NCBI GenBank assembly: GCA_041744375.1
Contig: JBGTLA010000180.1
Span: forward strand, 1-37,074
Source: JBGTLA01 sp041744375
Lineage (GTDB): Bacteria; Actinomycetota; Acidimicrobiia; Spongiisociales; ZC4RG35
Direction of reading: 5' to 3'
Length of the DNA: 37,074 bases
In this document: piece after piece, positions 23,872 to 29,615 of the stretch
Layout: every line of letters starts with the position of its first letter
Position numbering within the stretch: the stretch's first letter is position 1
Made by a program: the position numbers and the translations under genes
The notes under the pieces: generated by a model
Database searches by the model: none
Seen by the model: only the letters and a program-made list of their open reading frames with translations
What the model was told of the DNA's origin: nothing

Positions 23872-23968
23872 ACACCTTAGAGACCGAGCCGGGGGCTTCC
23901 CGTTCGTAGCTAGGTGTCCTGGCCTCTCTCTAGCTTCTCGGCACCCCGTTGGCGCGCGGGAAGGTGCC
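23869..23968. terminator. Two further hairpins between convergent element genes
   Basis: AGGACACCT (23869-23877) is the exact reverse complement of AGGTGTCCT (23912-23920), with 34 nt between. GGCACC (23940-23945) pairs with GGTGCC (23963-23968). The second probably terminates the leftward gene ending at 23977. The wide first dyad may be a bidirectional terminator or a protein-binding site. Confidence 0.45.
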
Positions 23969-23976
23969 TAGTCCGA

Positions 23977-24249
23977 CTACTTCTCCACGAAGACCGTAAT
24001 TGGAGGGAGCACGCCGTGCCGTTCCATGGCGGCCCCTAGCTCAGCAGGCGGTGCGGCGAGGGCCGCCATCAACGCATCTACGTCGTCCACCTCAGCGGCA
24101 ACTGCAACGAAATTGCTGTCATCCTGCGCTATGTGGTCCACCACGTTGCTGCCCCCGAAGAATTCTTTGAACGCCTCTTCTCGCTCAGACGTAAACTTCG
24201 ACCAGTTGTCCGGGTCCTCGGTGTTGTGGGTGATGACAATCCTCGGCAT
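23977..24249 (-). CDS. Unknown 90-aa element protein, ferredoxin-like alpha-beta pattern
   Basis: ATG 24249 follows GGAGGAG. Pattern: strand P-R-I-V-I-T-H-N, helix W-S-K-F-T-S-E-R-E-E-A-F-K-E-F-F, strands N-V-V-D-H-I-A-Q-D and F-V-A-V-A-A-E-V-D-D, helix A-L-M-A-A-L, ending P-P-I-T-V-F-V-E-K. This beta-alpha-beta-beta-alpha-beta order is that of dimeric alpha-beta barrel proteins (ABM, Dabb and similar). No catalytic residues can be named. The upstream region has a direct repeat and an AT-rich patch. Confidence 0.7.
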   Translation of the reverse strand: MPRIVITHNTEDPDNWSKFTSEREEAFKEFFGGSNVVDHIAQDDSNFVAVAAEVDDVDALMAALAAPPAELGAAMERHGVLPPITVFVEK

Positions 24250-24568
24250 GACACTCTCCTCCGTAGGGCGTCGCGTGGTAGCGGCGCACGGGCGAAACCT
24301 AGTCGCTCGCTGGCCCGCAAGGGACGTACTGGGTTTCTTGTCTGAGTTTTCTTGTTCTGGGTCTTCTTACAGACGCCGTTGCCTGTCGCCGCTGGGCGTA
24401 CCTCCAATCCCATCGACAGGTAGGGTCGGCGGTCCATGAGATGGTCGATAACGGGTGGGCGGTGGAACTGTCGATCGGCGGAACTAGCTGAGCCCAGAAC
24501 GAGGAGAACCCCCCGACCCGCCGCGCCCGCGTGGCCACGCGCTAGCCTCAACCTTCTCCACTGCCAGG

Positions 24569-24594
24569 AGCCCTCAGCCGACCAGCTGGGGGCT
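24569..24594 (+). terminator. Terminator hairpin, copy 2
   Basis: AGCCCTCAGC (24569-24578) pairs with GCTGGGGGCT (24585-24594), with one mismatch, followed by TTCTG. The flanks match copy 1 at 23778-23811. No gene directly upstream of it on the plus strand is convincing, so it may be a relic of a duplicated gene end. Confidence 0.6.
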
Positions 24595-24604
24595 TTCTGC
24601 GTAG

Positions 24605-24622
24605 CCAATGACCGGTCATTGG
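24605..24622. promoter_or_regulatory. Perfect 18-bp palindrome
   Basis: CCAATGACCGGTCATTGG is self-complementary over all 18 bases with no spacer. It lies in a segment present in the second repeat block but absent from the first, between terminator copy 2 and the 47-bp repeat. It looks like an operator for a homodimeric regulator. Confidence 0.6.
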
Positions 24623-24666
24623 GCCGAGAGACCCGGCCTCATGCGACCACTTCACAGCCGCGGAGA

Positions 24667-24713
24667 CCGACGAGGATCGCACAGGAGCGACGAGAACGCG
24701 AAAACCGGATAGG
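24667..24713 (+). repeat. 47-bp repeat, copy 2
   Basis: Differs from copy 1 (23825-23871) by a single base (24681). In copy 1 the repeat starts 13 nt after the terminator hairpin; here about 70 nt intervene and include the palindrome. Confidence 0.85.
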
Positions 24714-24839
24714 CAAGCGCGGCCGGTTGGTGAGCTACAGCCCACGCCTCGCGCGGTGTCAGGCCTCCGAACACTTGATGGCCTCGGTGAAACGAAGTTC
24801 CCCGGCAAGCCAATCTAGGGCCAACCGGCCCAGCCCGAT

Positions 24840-25133
24840 TTAGAAGAGTTCCGAAGTCGCCACTTCGTAACGCTCCACGCTGACGATATTGGCTCCCGTG
24901 GCAGCTGCCTCGTCAGCTCTGATTCGATTGGCGGCTTCTTCGCTCTCTCGCATGGCTTCTTCGGTCTCCCACAGGGTGATGGTCATGGCCTTACCCGACG
25001 ACCGATCGACCAGCTCGTACAGGCCTTGGAATCCGGACATCGCTCTGGCCTTTTGCAGAACATCGGGCGTTCGGCGGAGTGACTCGGCGAGGCTGTCTTC
25101 TGTCGCCTCGAATGAACTGACTCGTGCAAACAT
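24840..25133 (-). CDS. Small ABM/ferredoxin-like-fold protein, 97 aa
   Basis: ATG 25133 has AAGGAAGG upstream. The layout is F-A-R-V-S-S-F-E, a helix with S-L-A-E-S-L-R-R-T-P-D-V-L-Q-K-A-R, then G-F-Q-G-L-Y-E-L-V-D-R-S-S-G-K-A-M-T-I-T-L-W-E-T-E-E-A-M-R and a final strand V-S-V-E-R-Y-E-V. This strongly resembles antibiotic-biosynthesis-monooxygenase-like (ABM) dimeric barrels. Such proteins act as cofactor-free oxygenases, haem-binding or sensing proteins; which applies here cannot be told. A longer frame upstream lacks protein character. Confidence 0.75.
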   Translation of the reverse strand: MFARVSSFEATEDSLAESLRRTPDVLQKARAMSGFQGLYELVDRSSGKAMTITLWETEEAMRESEEAANRIRADEAAATGANIVSVERYEVATSELF

Positions 25134-25326
25134 GCCATCCGCCTTCCTTGTCGGCAAGATCCCGGCTTGTAGATCCGAACGTAGCCGACCAGGTGACGCG
25201 GCGCGGCGTGCAACCCTGAGAATCTTTGGGACCAGTTGGTCTTTGCCGATGTTGACCATCCCTCCGGGGAAGGAGGGGCGGCGGGGCTCTTTCGCGTGGT
25301 CGCCAGGCTACGCCGTCCAGGCGCCA

Positions 25327-25623
25327 CTAGACCGCGAAAACCGATTCTGAGGGCTCTGGTTGCCTTCCACGTTGTCGGACGAGCCGTTGGCGCTCCCTCG
25401 GGGCCATCCCTCCCCGATACCCGTAGTCGAGCCCGTCGTCGATCGCTTCCTCTAGGCGCTCTGTGATGACGGGGCAGCGGACGCAGTAGGCGCGGGCCTC
25501 GGTGGTGGACTGTCCCGGTTCGGGGAAGAAGATCGTCGGGTCCTCCCCGCGGCACTCGGCGGCGAGGTGCCACCGCGGGAGACGGACAGCGATCTCGGCG
25601 ATGATGTCGAGAGAGGCGGGCAC
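25327..25623 (-). CDS. WhiB-like (Wbl) protein lacking the fourth cluster cysteine
   Basis: A 98-residue protein from GTG 25623. W-H-L-A-A-E-C-R-G-E-D-P-T-I-F-F-P and A-Y-C-V-R-C-P-V are diagnostic of Wbl proteins, which bind [4Fe-4S] through four Cys and act with sigma factor as redox-responsive regulators. Here Cys24, Cys47 and Cys50 are present, but residue 56, where the fourth Cys belongs (C-P-V-x-x-x-C), is Arg. The G-V-W-G-G turn is also altered to Y-G-Y-R-G-G, followed by the basic M-A-P-R-E-R-Q-R-L. The frame stays open to 25947, but that extension is Arg/Pro-rich and lacks family similarity. Phage and plasmid Wbl proteins that dominate host ones are known. Confidence 0.85.
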   Translation of the reverse strand: MPASLDIIAEIAVRLPRWHLAAECRGEDPTIFFPEPGQSTTEARAYCVRCPVITERLEEAIDDGLDYGYRGGMAPRERQRLVRQRGRQPEPSESVFAV

Positions 25624-26087
25624 CGCCGCGGACGTTAGCCGCGGTTTTCGCGTTCCCTGGCTTCGCTGTCGAAGCCGGTGTACGTTTGTCCTCGCCGCCA
25701 CGCGCCTACTCCCCGCGGACCTGCCCCAAGGAAATCGGGAAGCGTGGCGACGGCGAGGGCCTTCTGGTCCGTTCCCTCTTACAGGACGGTCCTCGCCCGC
25801 CTCCAAGGCGAGGGAGCCGATCACAACCGCCTGCCCGGCATCGGATTCCCTCATCGCCCGGCTCCGAGCCGAACCGGCGGCCACTTTCTTATCGACGGCC
25901 TGGCAGCTCCGAGGGGGGAGAGGGTCCGGGGGCTGCCAGGGCGTCACCCAGACGTAGTTTGACGCTCGAAGTGGGCAACAAGATCGAGCCTACTCTCCCG
26001 CTTCGTGGCGCGGAGGCGCCCCCGGTTGGTGTAGGTTCGGCTGGAGGCGGACGAGAGGTTCGCTGTGGGCGAATAGGGAGGCACGAA
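25624..26087. other. 464-nt structured region between divergent whiB-like and secreted-protein genes
   Basis: No convincing coding frame. It contains four inverted repeats: CCGCGG (25626-25631) with CCGCGG (25639-25644), directly upstream of the whiB-like start; GGCTTCG-ctgt-CGAAGCC (25659-25676); GGCGAGG (25752-25758) with CCTCGCC (25791-25797) plus inner pairing; and CCTGGCAGC (25899-25907) with GCTGCCAGG (25932-25940), extendable to 12 pairs with one G-U. It also holds the repeat core at 25642-25655 (minus strand). Candidates are a regulatory hub, a small RNA or a replication or transfer region. Confidence 0.5.
25970..26013. repeat. Diverged repeat shared with 26779-26823
   Basis: Both segments contain TCGAGCCTAC and TTCGTGGCGC in the same order and spacing. 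The second copy spans the stop codon and last codons of the leftward gene at 26800, so this one may be the relic of a duplicated gene end. Confidence 0.55.
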
Positions 26088-26435
26088 ATGCGACGCTTGT
26101 CGGCTGTTGTCTTGGTGATGGGTCTGGTACTGATTGCTGTGCCCGCGCCGGGGCAGGACTTCGATCCTCATCCGCATGCGTTGGTGCTCGGCGTCGAGTT
26201 CGACGAGGTTTCCGGTGAGCCTGTTGGCTTTCGCAAGTGCATCGACCTTGCCGCCGGTAAGAAGCTGCCGTTGAACGCTCATCACGACCACATGCATGTC
26301 GGCACCGCAGGCGAGATGCTCTTCTTCAAGGCCGGGCATGTGGTGGTGCCGGTGGCACCGTTCCCGGCGCCGTTTGGCAATCCGGTCCCGTGGAGCAACT
26401 GTGACGAGCTGATCGCCTTCTTCTTCGGCGAGTAG
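26088..26435 (+). CDS. Small secreted protein, 115 aa
   Basis: ATG 26088 follows AGGGAGG. A signal peptide (M-R-R-L-S-A-V-V-L-V-M-G-L-V-L-I) ends near P-A-P-G-Q-D. The mature part has two Cys (in R-K-C-I-D-L and S-N-C-D-E-L), likely one disulphide, and a striking His cluster, N-A-H-H-D-H-M-H-V-G, that could bind metal. Family not assigned. It is the only clearly secreted cargo protein of the element, and it is convergent with the Cys-rich gene across a long hairpin. Confidence 0.75.
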   Translation: MRRLSAVVLVMGLVLIAVPAPGQDFDPHPHALVLGVEFDEVSGEPVGFRKCIDLAAGKKLPLNAHHDHMHVGTAGEMLFFKAGHVVVPVAPFPAPFGNPVPWSNCDELIAFFFGE

Positions 26436-26440
26436 CCGGA

Positions 26441-26519
26441 CTGGGGACAGCGAAACCCGGGAAGGACCGTCAGCCCGTGTGTGGTGGCTTTTCCGGGTTG
26501 GCCGTCCCTTGTCCCCCAG
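26441..26519. terminator. Long hairpin between convergent element genes
   Basis: CTGGGGACA (26441-26449) pairs with TGTCCCCCAG (26510-26519, one bulge), and inside it AACCCGG (26454-26460) pairs with CCGGGTT (26493-26499). It begins 6 nt after the secreted-protein stop. It is probably a terminator, possibly bidirectional. Confidence 0.55.
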
Positions 26520-26555
26520 GACGCGACGATCCCTAAAGGTTCCCGAGGGCTTCCG

Positions 26556-26684
26556 TTAGCCGCGGATTTCGCGATCTTGGGCCGAGTCGGGCAGGTCGGC
26601 ACAACAGCAGGTCTCGTCGTCGCATCGTTCGACGACTTCGCCTCGGTCGACTTTGCAGCCACAGCCGGCGCACATGATCTCCAT
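26556..26684 (-). CDS. 42-residue Cys-rich protein, putative zinc-binding
   Basis: From ATG 26684 (or ATG 26675, which has GGAG just upstream) the frame gives 42 or 39 residues with seven Cys: M-C-A-G-C-G-C-K-V-D-R-G-E-V-V-E-R-C-D-D-E-T-C-C-C-A-D in outline. The C-x2-C-x-C and C-x4-C-C-C clusters suggest one or two zinc or Fe-S sites. Small treble-clef or rubredoxin-like proteins of this size occur in actinophages and mobile elements. The C-terminal codons overlap a sequence (GTTAGCCGCGG-TTTCGCG on the plus strand) that also occurs upstream of the whiB-like gene. A terminator lies 39 nt upstream, so it likely has its own promoter. Confidence 0.6.
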   Translation of the reverse strand: MEIMCAGCGCKVDRGEVVERCDDETCCCADLPDSAQDREIRG

Positions 26685-26722
26685 GGACGTTTGAGGTTAA
26701 ACACCTCGGGCCATCGCACGCG

Positions 26723-26760
26723 GTGAGAGCCCCCGGGGAAATGGGATCAGGGGCTCTCAC
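26723..26760 (-). terminator. 11-bp perfect terminator hairpin
   Basis: GTGAGAGCCCC (26723-26733) pairs perfectly with GGGGCTCTCAC (26750-26760) around 16 nt, 40 nt beyond the stop of the leftward gene ending at 26800. Confidence 0.75.
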
Positions 26761-26778
26761 GCATCGCCCTACTAGTGG

Positions 26779-26823
26779 AGTGGGTGCGACGAATCGAGCC
26801 TACCCCTTTGTTCGTGGCGCTGG
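26779..26823. repeat. Diverged repeat, partner of 25970-26013
   Basis: Overlaps the stop codon and last seven codons of the leftward gene at 26800-27114; see the partner copy for the shared decamers. Confidence 0.55.
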
Positions 26824-27114
26824 CCGTTTGATCCGGTCGAGGTCGACCCACCACGCGCCCCCGCGCATGGCCGGCTTGATCGGTCCTTGTTGGAGCGCGG
26901 CGAGCAGCTCGTCACCCTCGGGGCCCTCGTCGACGAGGAACCGTTGCCAGCGTCCAGCGTTGACATGTGGATGGCCCGCCACCGTCTTCACTCGTTGCCT
27001 TCCATACTGATCCACGACGATCCGCTTCGGCGACTTCTCGCCCGGCAGCGGCTCGAAGTCGCGCCACACGTCGACGAGCCGCTTCACCGACCCGCCGGCC
27101 AGCTCGATCCTCAT
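26800..27114 (-). CDS. Unknown basic element protein, 104 aa
   Basis: ATG 27114 overlaps the upstream stop by ATGA. The protein begins M-R-I-E-L-A-G-G-S-V-K-R-L-V-D-V-W-R-D-F and has R-I-V-V-D-Q-Y-G-R-Q-R-V-K-T-V-A-G-H-P-H-V and A-W-W-V-D-L-D-R-I-K, with a basic C-terminus. It looks like a small alpha-beta, possibly nucleic-acid-binding, protein. No family recognised. The same frame runs open to 27684, but the middle is the Arg-rich shadow of the gene at 27111-27341, so the short reading is preferred. Confidence 0.65.
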   Translation of the reverse strand: MRIELAGGSVKRLVDVWRDFEPLPGEKSPKRIVVDQYGRQRVKTVAGHPHVNAGRWQRFLVDEGPEGDELLAALQQGPIKPAMRGGAWWVDLDRIKRPAPRTKG

Positions 27115-27341
27115 GCGTCCTTCCCCCGTCCCTCGAGCGCCCTGTCGGCCGCCTCTAGGGCCTGCCGCGCATTCCCTCGGACCTCGGCGATTCTCTTCTT
27201 TTCGGCGTTCTGGCGGCGCCTCTCGGCCATCTTCCGATTGCTCGCTGCGAACTCGGCCTCGAGCAGCTCCGTCGTGGCAGATCCTCTGCCGAAGCCGAAT
27301 TCCTGAGCCGGCGTGCTGTAGTCGTCGGCGGCCGCCAACAT
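27111..27341 (-). CDS. Unknown helical element protein; coding signal extends upstream of its first ATG
   Basis: The first in-frame ATG (27341) gives 76 residues: Y-S-T-P-A-Q-E-F-G-F-G-R-G, then a charged helix with N-R-K-M-A-E-R-R-R-Q-N-A-E-K-K-R-I-A-E-V, ending E-G-R-G-K-D-A. The same frame is open and protein-like for at least 57 codons further upstream (to about 27515), including P-P-Q-E-W-Q-E-R-F-D-E-D-A-K-R-R-A-E-E-L, yet has no ATG, GTG or TTG there. Either a start was lost through the indel inferred in the upstream gene, or initiation is non-canonical. Coupled to the gene at 27114. Confidence 0.6.
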   Translation of the reverse strand: MLAAADDYSTPAQEFGFGRGSATTELLEAEFAASNRKMAERRRQNAEKKRIAEVRGNARQALEAADRALEGRGKDA

Positions 27342-27355
27342 CGACTCGAAAGGCG

Positions 27356-27684
27356 TCAGCCCGTCTCGGCCGGGGGCGCCGACCGCGACGACGGGCTCCC
27401 GGCGCGCCAGCTCTTCGGCTCGCCGTTTCGCGTCCTCGTCGAAGCGCTCCTGCCACTCTTGCGGCGGGCCTGAGCTGACTTGAGGGCGAGCCGTTTCGGC
27501 GGTCGGCTTCGGAGTACTTGCCCTCGGGGTCGACCTGGGCCATATGCCAGTCGATTGAACCGGGCGCCGACTTGCGGGCTTTGGCGGTGATAGCTGATCG
27601 CTCAGCTGGGGGAGTGGCTGCCCATCGTGTGTGAGCTGGGAGGCGAGCCGCTAGGGAGCGCTTAGCCGGGTTGATAGATGGCAC
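27356..27684 (-). pseudogene. Frame-disrupted small gene of an actinobacterial mobile-element family
   Basis: GTG 27684 (GAAAGGA upstream) opens L-A-A-R-L-P-A-H-T-R-W-A-A-T-P and V-D-P-E-G-K-Y-S-E-A-D-R. In relatives known to me from memory this pattern is followed by an Arg/Ala helix and then R-L-A-L-K-S-A-Q-A-R-R. Here that closing motif is present but in the -1 frame (about 27495-27455, ending at TGA 27356). About a dozen residues between the two halves are missing, consistent with a small deletion that also shifted the frame. Read straight, the original frame runs on as Arg-rich shadow sequence into the gene at 27114. Probably non-functional, or expressed as a truncated N-terminal piece. 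Confidence 0.5.
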
Positions 27685-27795
27685 GTGTGAGAGTCCTTTC
27701 TCTCACGACGTGCCAGCGTCGATCCTTGTCACCCGGTTTCGGCTAGGCCTGGGGCTCCGGGTTCAAGTTGTATCGCATAGCGTAGCATCGCTCGA

Positions 27796-28200
27796 TTAGA
27801 CGGATGTGGCAATCGCGTCCCGACCCTCGACGATGGCGCCTCTCATCTCCCCATAAGAGCACTCGAGCTCCCTATGGCGGGGGCACCAGAAGGCGTGGGT
27901 CTGGTGGTCGGGGGTTTCGTCGAAGACCGCAACTGGTATGGCGAAGGTGAAGTATTGCCACTCGCTCTGGCGTTTCTCGTCGCCCGCGTCGCCCGCCACC
28001 GGGAGGGTGGCGAAAAATGGAAACTCGGTCCGCCAGGTGAGTTCTGGTTTTCGGGGGTCGTCCACCGTGGGCAGCGCCTTGGGATCGATGTACTCCACAT
28101 ACGCTCCGTGGTCGTGTACATGCACGACTCCGACCATCTGCCGGTGGATCCGATCTCCGTGAGGAGCTCCACATCGAACCCGCGCCGCCCTTACTGTCAC
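27796..28200 (-). CDS. Unknown 134-aa protein translationally coupled to the integrase
   Basis: GTG 28200 overlaps the integrase stop as GTGA. The protein has V-G-V-V-H-V-H-D-H-G-A-Y-V-E-Y-I-D, then W-R-T-E-F-P-F-F-A-T-L-P-V, and C-terminal Q-T-H-A-F-W-C-P-R-H-R-E-L-E-C, a Cys/His set that could bind metal. No family recognised. Coupling to the recombinase suggests a role in integration or excision control (directionality factor), but the size and absence of a visible HTH make that tentative. Confidence 0.65.
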   Translation of the reverse strand: MTVRAARVRCGAPHGDRIHRQMVGVVHVHDHGAYVEYIDPKALPTVDDPRKPELTWRTEFPFFATLPVAGDAGDEKRQSEWQYFTFAIPVAVFDETPDHQTHAFWCPRHRELECSYGEMRGAIVEGRDAIATSV

Positions 28201-29093
28201 AGCCGATCTCCGAGTCCGAGCCGCTTGTGCGCGTCCCTGGCCCGTTCGTCCGCGGCAGAGGCGCCGTACCTCTGCAGCATCTGCGGTGACTTCCAGCCCA
28301 TGATGCGTTGGAGGTCGCCTTCGGAGCCTCCGTCGTGTAGCCATCGGTGCGCGGCGGTGTGCCGGAATTGGTGGGGGTGGACGCGGTCGAGTCCGGCTTG
28401 GCGTCCGCGGCGCAACACCATCTGGGCGATGCCGGTGTCTCCGAGCCGGCCCTTCAATCCGAGCCACAGCCACGGCGCGGAGGCGGAATGGTGCCCGCGC
28501 CTGACGCGCAGGTAGCGGTCGAGGGCTTCGGTGGTTCTGTCTCCGAACGGGACCGATCGTATTCGGTTGCCCTTCCCGGTGACGATCGCCACTTGGAGGT
28601 CGAGGTCGACGTGGTCGACCTGGAGGCCGGCCATCTCTCCGAGCCTCATTCCGGTGTCGATGAACAGTCGGAGGATGGCGGTGTCTCGGCGGTCGTCGAA
28701 CCCACGGCCGTCACAGACGGCCAGGAGGGCCCGCAGGTCGCCCTCAGACAAGACGGGCACAGGTTGCTCTTCAACCCTGGGCGGATCAACCCTGAGCATC
28801 GGATTCTCGGCTATCTCGCCCTCACGGTGAAGCCACCCGAAGAGTTGAACGAGGCCGCGGTAGCGGGTGGCGGCGGTGGCGGATGCTCGAGTGTCGAGAA
28901 CGTGAGACAGGTACCCGCGGATAGCGTCGGGGGTGATGTCGCCCACAGCGACCGATAGGCCCTCCGCTTCGAGGTGTTCGACGAGCTGGGCGGCGGCGAG
29001 TTTGTAGTTGGGGAGTGTGCGCGCCGACAGGTTCTTGGCCCGTAAGCTTCGGACCCATGACGGGACAAGTTCGGGGAGTGGTAGGCCGTTCAT
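28197..29093 (-). CDS. Tyrosine recombinase/integrase
   Basis: Predicted 298 residues from ATG 29093 (AGGAG 3 nt upstream); GTG 29114 is an alternative. The N-terminal SAM-like core-binding domain (R-A-K-N-L-S-A-R-T-L-P-N-Y) is followed by the catalytic domain: Arg150 (T-G-M-R-L-G-E), Lys174 (T-G-K-G-N-R), His241 and Arg244 (H-P-H-Q-F-R-H-T), Trp267 in place of the second His (G-W-K-S) and nucleophile Tyr276 (L-Q-R-Y-G). The set is complete, so the enzyme should be active. It lies next to the right attachment site and reads away from it, with the 134-aa gene coupled downstream. Confidence 0.93.
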   Translation of the reverse strand: MNGLPLPELVPSWVRSLRAKNLSARTLPNYKLAAAQLVEHLEAEGLSVAVGDITPDAIRGYLSHVLDTRASATAATRYRGLVQLFGWLHREGEIAENPMLRVDPPRVEEQPVPVLSEGDLRALLAVCDGRGFDDRRDTAILRLFIDTGMRLGEMAGLQVDHVDLDLQVAIVTGKGNRIRSVPFGDRTTEALDRYLRVRRGHHSASAPWLWLGLKGRLGDTGIAQMVLRRGRQAGLDRVHPHQFRHTAAHRWLHDGGSEGDLQRIMGWKSPQMLQRYGASAADERARDAHKRLGLGDRL

Positions 29094-29131
29094 GGGCTCC
29101 TGACAGGTTGACACTGACGCATCCGAGCGAT

Positions 29132-29160
29132 ATGTTATCTACTCAGACAGCGCTATGCAA
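29132..29160 (-). promoter_or_regulatory. Candidate integrase promoter
   Basis: On the minus strand TTGCAT (29160-29155) and TAACAT (29137-29132) are 17 nt apart, 39 nt before the ATG start of the integrase. Agreement with the sigma-70-type consensus is moderate but the spacing is ideal. Confidence 0.45.
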
Positions 29161-29213
29161 CCCCCTAGGAGGTGGACGACCAGCCGAATAGTCAAGCAAC
29201 AAGCGGATATCGC

Positions 29214-29291
29214 GGGCCCGTAGCTCAATCCGGTCAGAGCAGCGCACTCATAATGCGTCGGTTGCAGGTTCGAGCCCTGCCGGGCCCACCA
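29214..29291 (+). tRNA. tRNA-Met (CAT anticodon), chimeric at the right attachment site
   Basis: Complete cloverleaf: acceptor GGGCCCG/CGGGCCC, D arm GCTC...GAGC, anticodon stem GCGCA/TGCGT with loop CTCATAA (CAT at 29249-29251), T arm GCAGG-TTCGAGC-CCTGC, discriminator A and encoded CCA. The 5' half comes from the element and the 3' half from the host. CAT could also be an Ile tRNA with lysidine; no decisive identity element was judged. A strong promoter is not evident in the 100 bases shared with the integrase upstream region. Confidence 0.93.
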
Positions 29292-29615
29292 ACTCAAACC
29301 CTGTCCGCGCCTCCGTCGACTCGTCCCGGCCGGCGAAGCTGCGGGCCGCCCTGGTGCTCGGGGGCGATCGGCTCAGGCGGCGCAGCCGTTGCTACGGAAC
29401 CTGCTCGATGACGCTCGCGCGGTGCCGATGGGGCGCACCTGCTGGAGCACTCGTTCCGCCCAGAGTCGCTGATCGGCGTTGGCGAGACGGGGGTCGGGTT
29501 CGAAACGGTCGCATGGAGGTGACCGAGGCGGTACTAAGGGCTCGATCTTCTCACATGTGGGAGGTCGGGGATAACCCTGATTCATTGTCAACCGGCATTG
29601 TCCGAAAATGACGGG
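29292..29615. other. 324-nt region with no supported gene
   Basis: It follows the tRNA and precedes a rightward lipoprotein gene. A leftward open frame (29373-29687) overlaps the next gene and has no recognisable features. No clear terminator or repeat was seen. Confidence 0.4.

Larger units (their letters stand above)
24250..24839. other. 590-nt non-coding region rich in repeats
   Basis: No frame here looks coding. It holds the upstream region of the leftward gene at 24249, with the 8-bp direct repeat TTTCTTGT at 24334-24341 and 24348-24355 in an AT-richer patch; terminator copy 2 (24569-24594); an 18-bp palindrome (24605-24622); and the 47-bp repeat copy 2 (24667-24713). The 24714-24839 stretch shows nothing further. 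Confidence 0.55.
23113..29253. mobile_element. 6.1-kb tRNA-integrated element with tyrosine recombinase
   Basis: The element is bounded by the duplicated 40-bp tRNA segment, 23073-23112 and 29214-29253. The shared block ends with the 7-nt anticodon loop, the usual crossover segment for tyrosine integrases that use tRNA anticodon arms. The integrase sits about 120 bp from the right end and reads inward. Cargo: about eleven small genes, including WhiB-like, Cys-rich, secreted and possible dimeric alpha-beta barrel proteins. No capsid, terminase, portal, replication, relaxase or toxin-antitoxin gene is recognisable, so it may be a satellite, a decayed conjugative element or a genomic islet. Base composition is similar to the host. 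Confidence 0.85.

Noticed and set aside
24436..24843. Rightward 135-residue gene across the repeat block
   Set aside because: It reads through terminator, palindrome and repeat, has no ribosome-binding site and an Arg/Ser/Pro-rich composition.
25624..25947. N-terminal extension of the WhiB-like protein to 206 residues
   Set aside because: Composition is Arg/Pro-rich, there is no Wbl similarity, and the stretch overlaps several inverted repeats; GTG 25623 gives the normal Wbl length.
26800..27684. A single 294-residue leftward protein
   Set aside because: The middle third is Arg/Gly-rich and is the shadow of a better frame (27111-27341 and its upstream extension); the two ends look like separate genes that happen to share a frame.
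23113..29253. Prophage
   Set aside because: No terminase, portal, capsid, tail, lysis or replication gene can be recognised and the element is too small.
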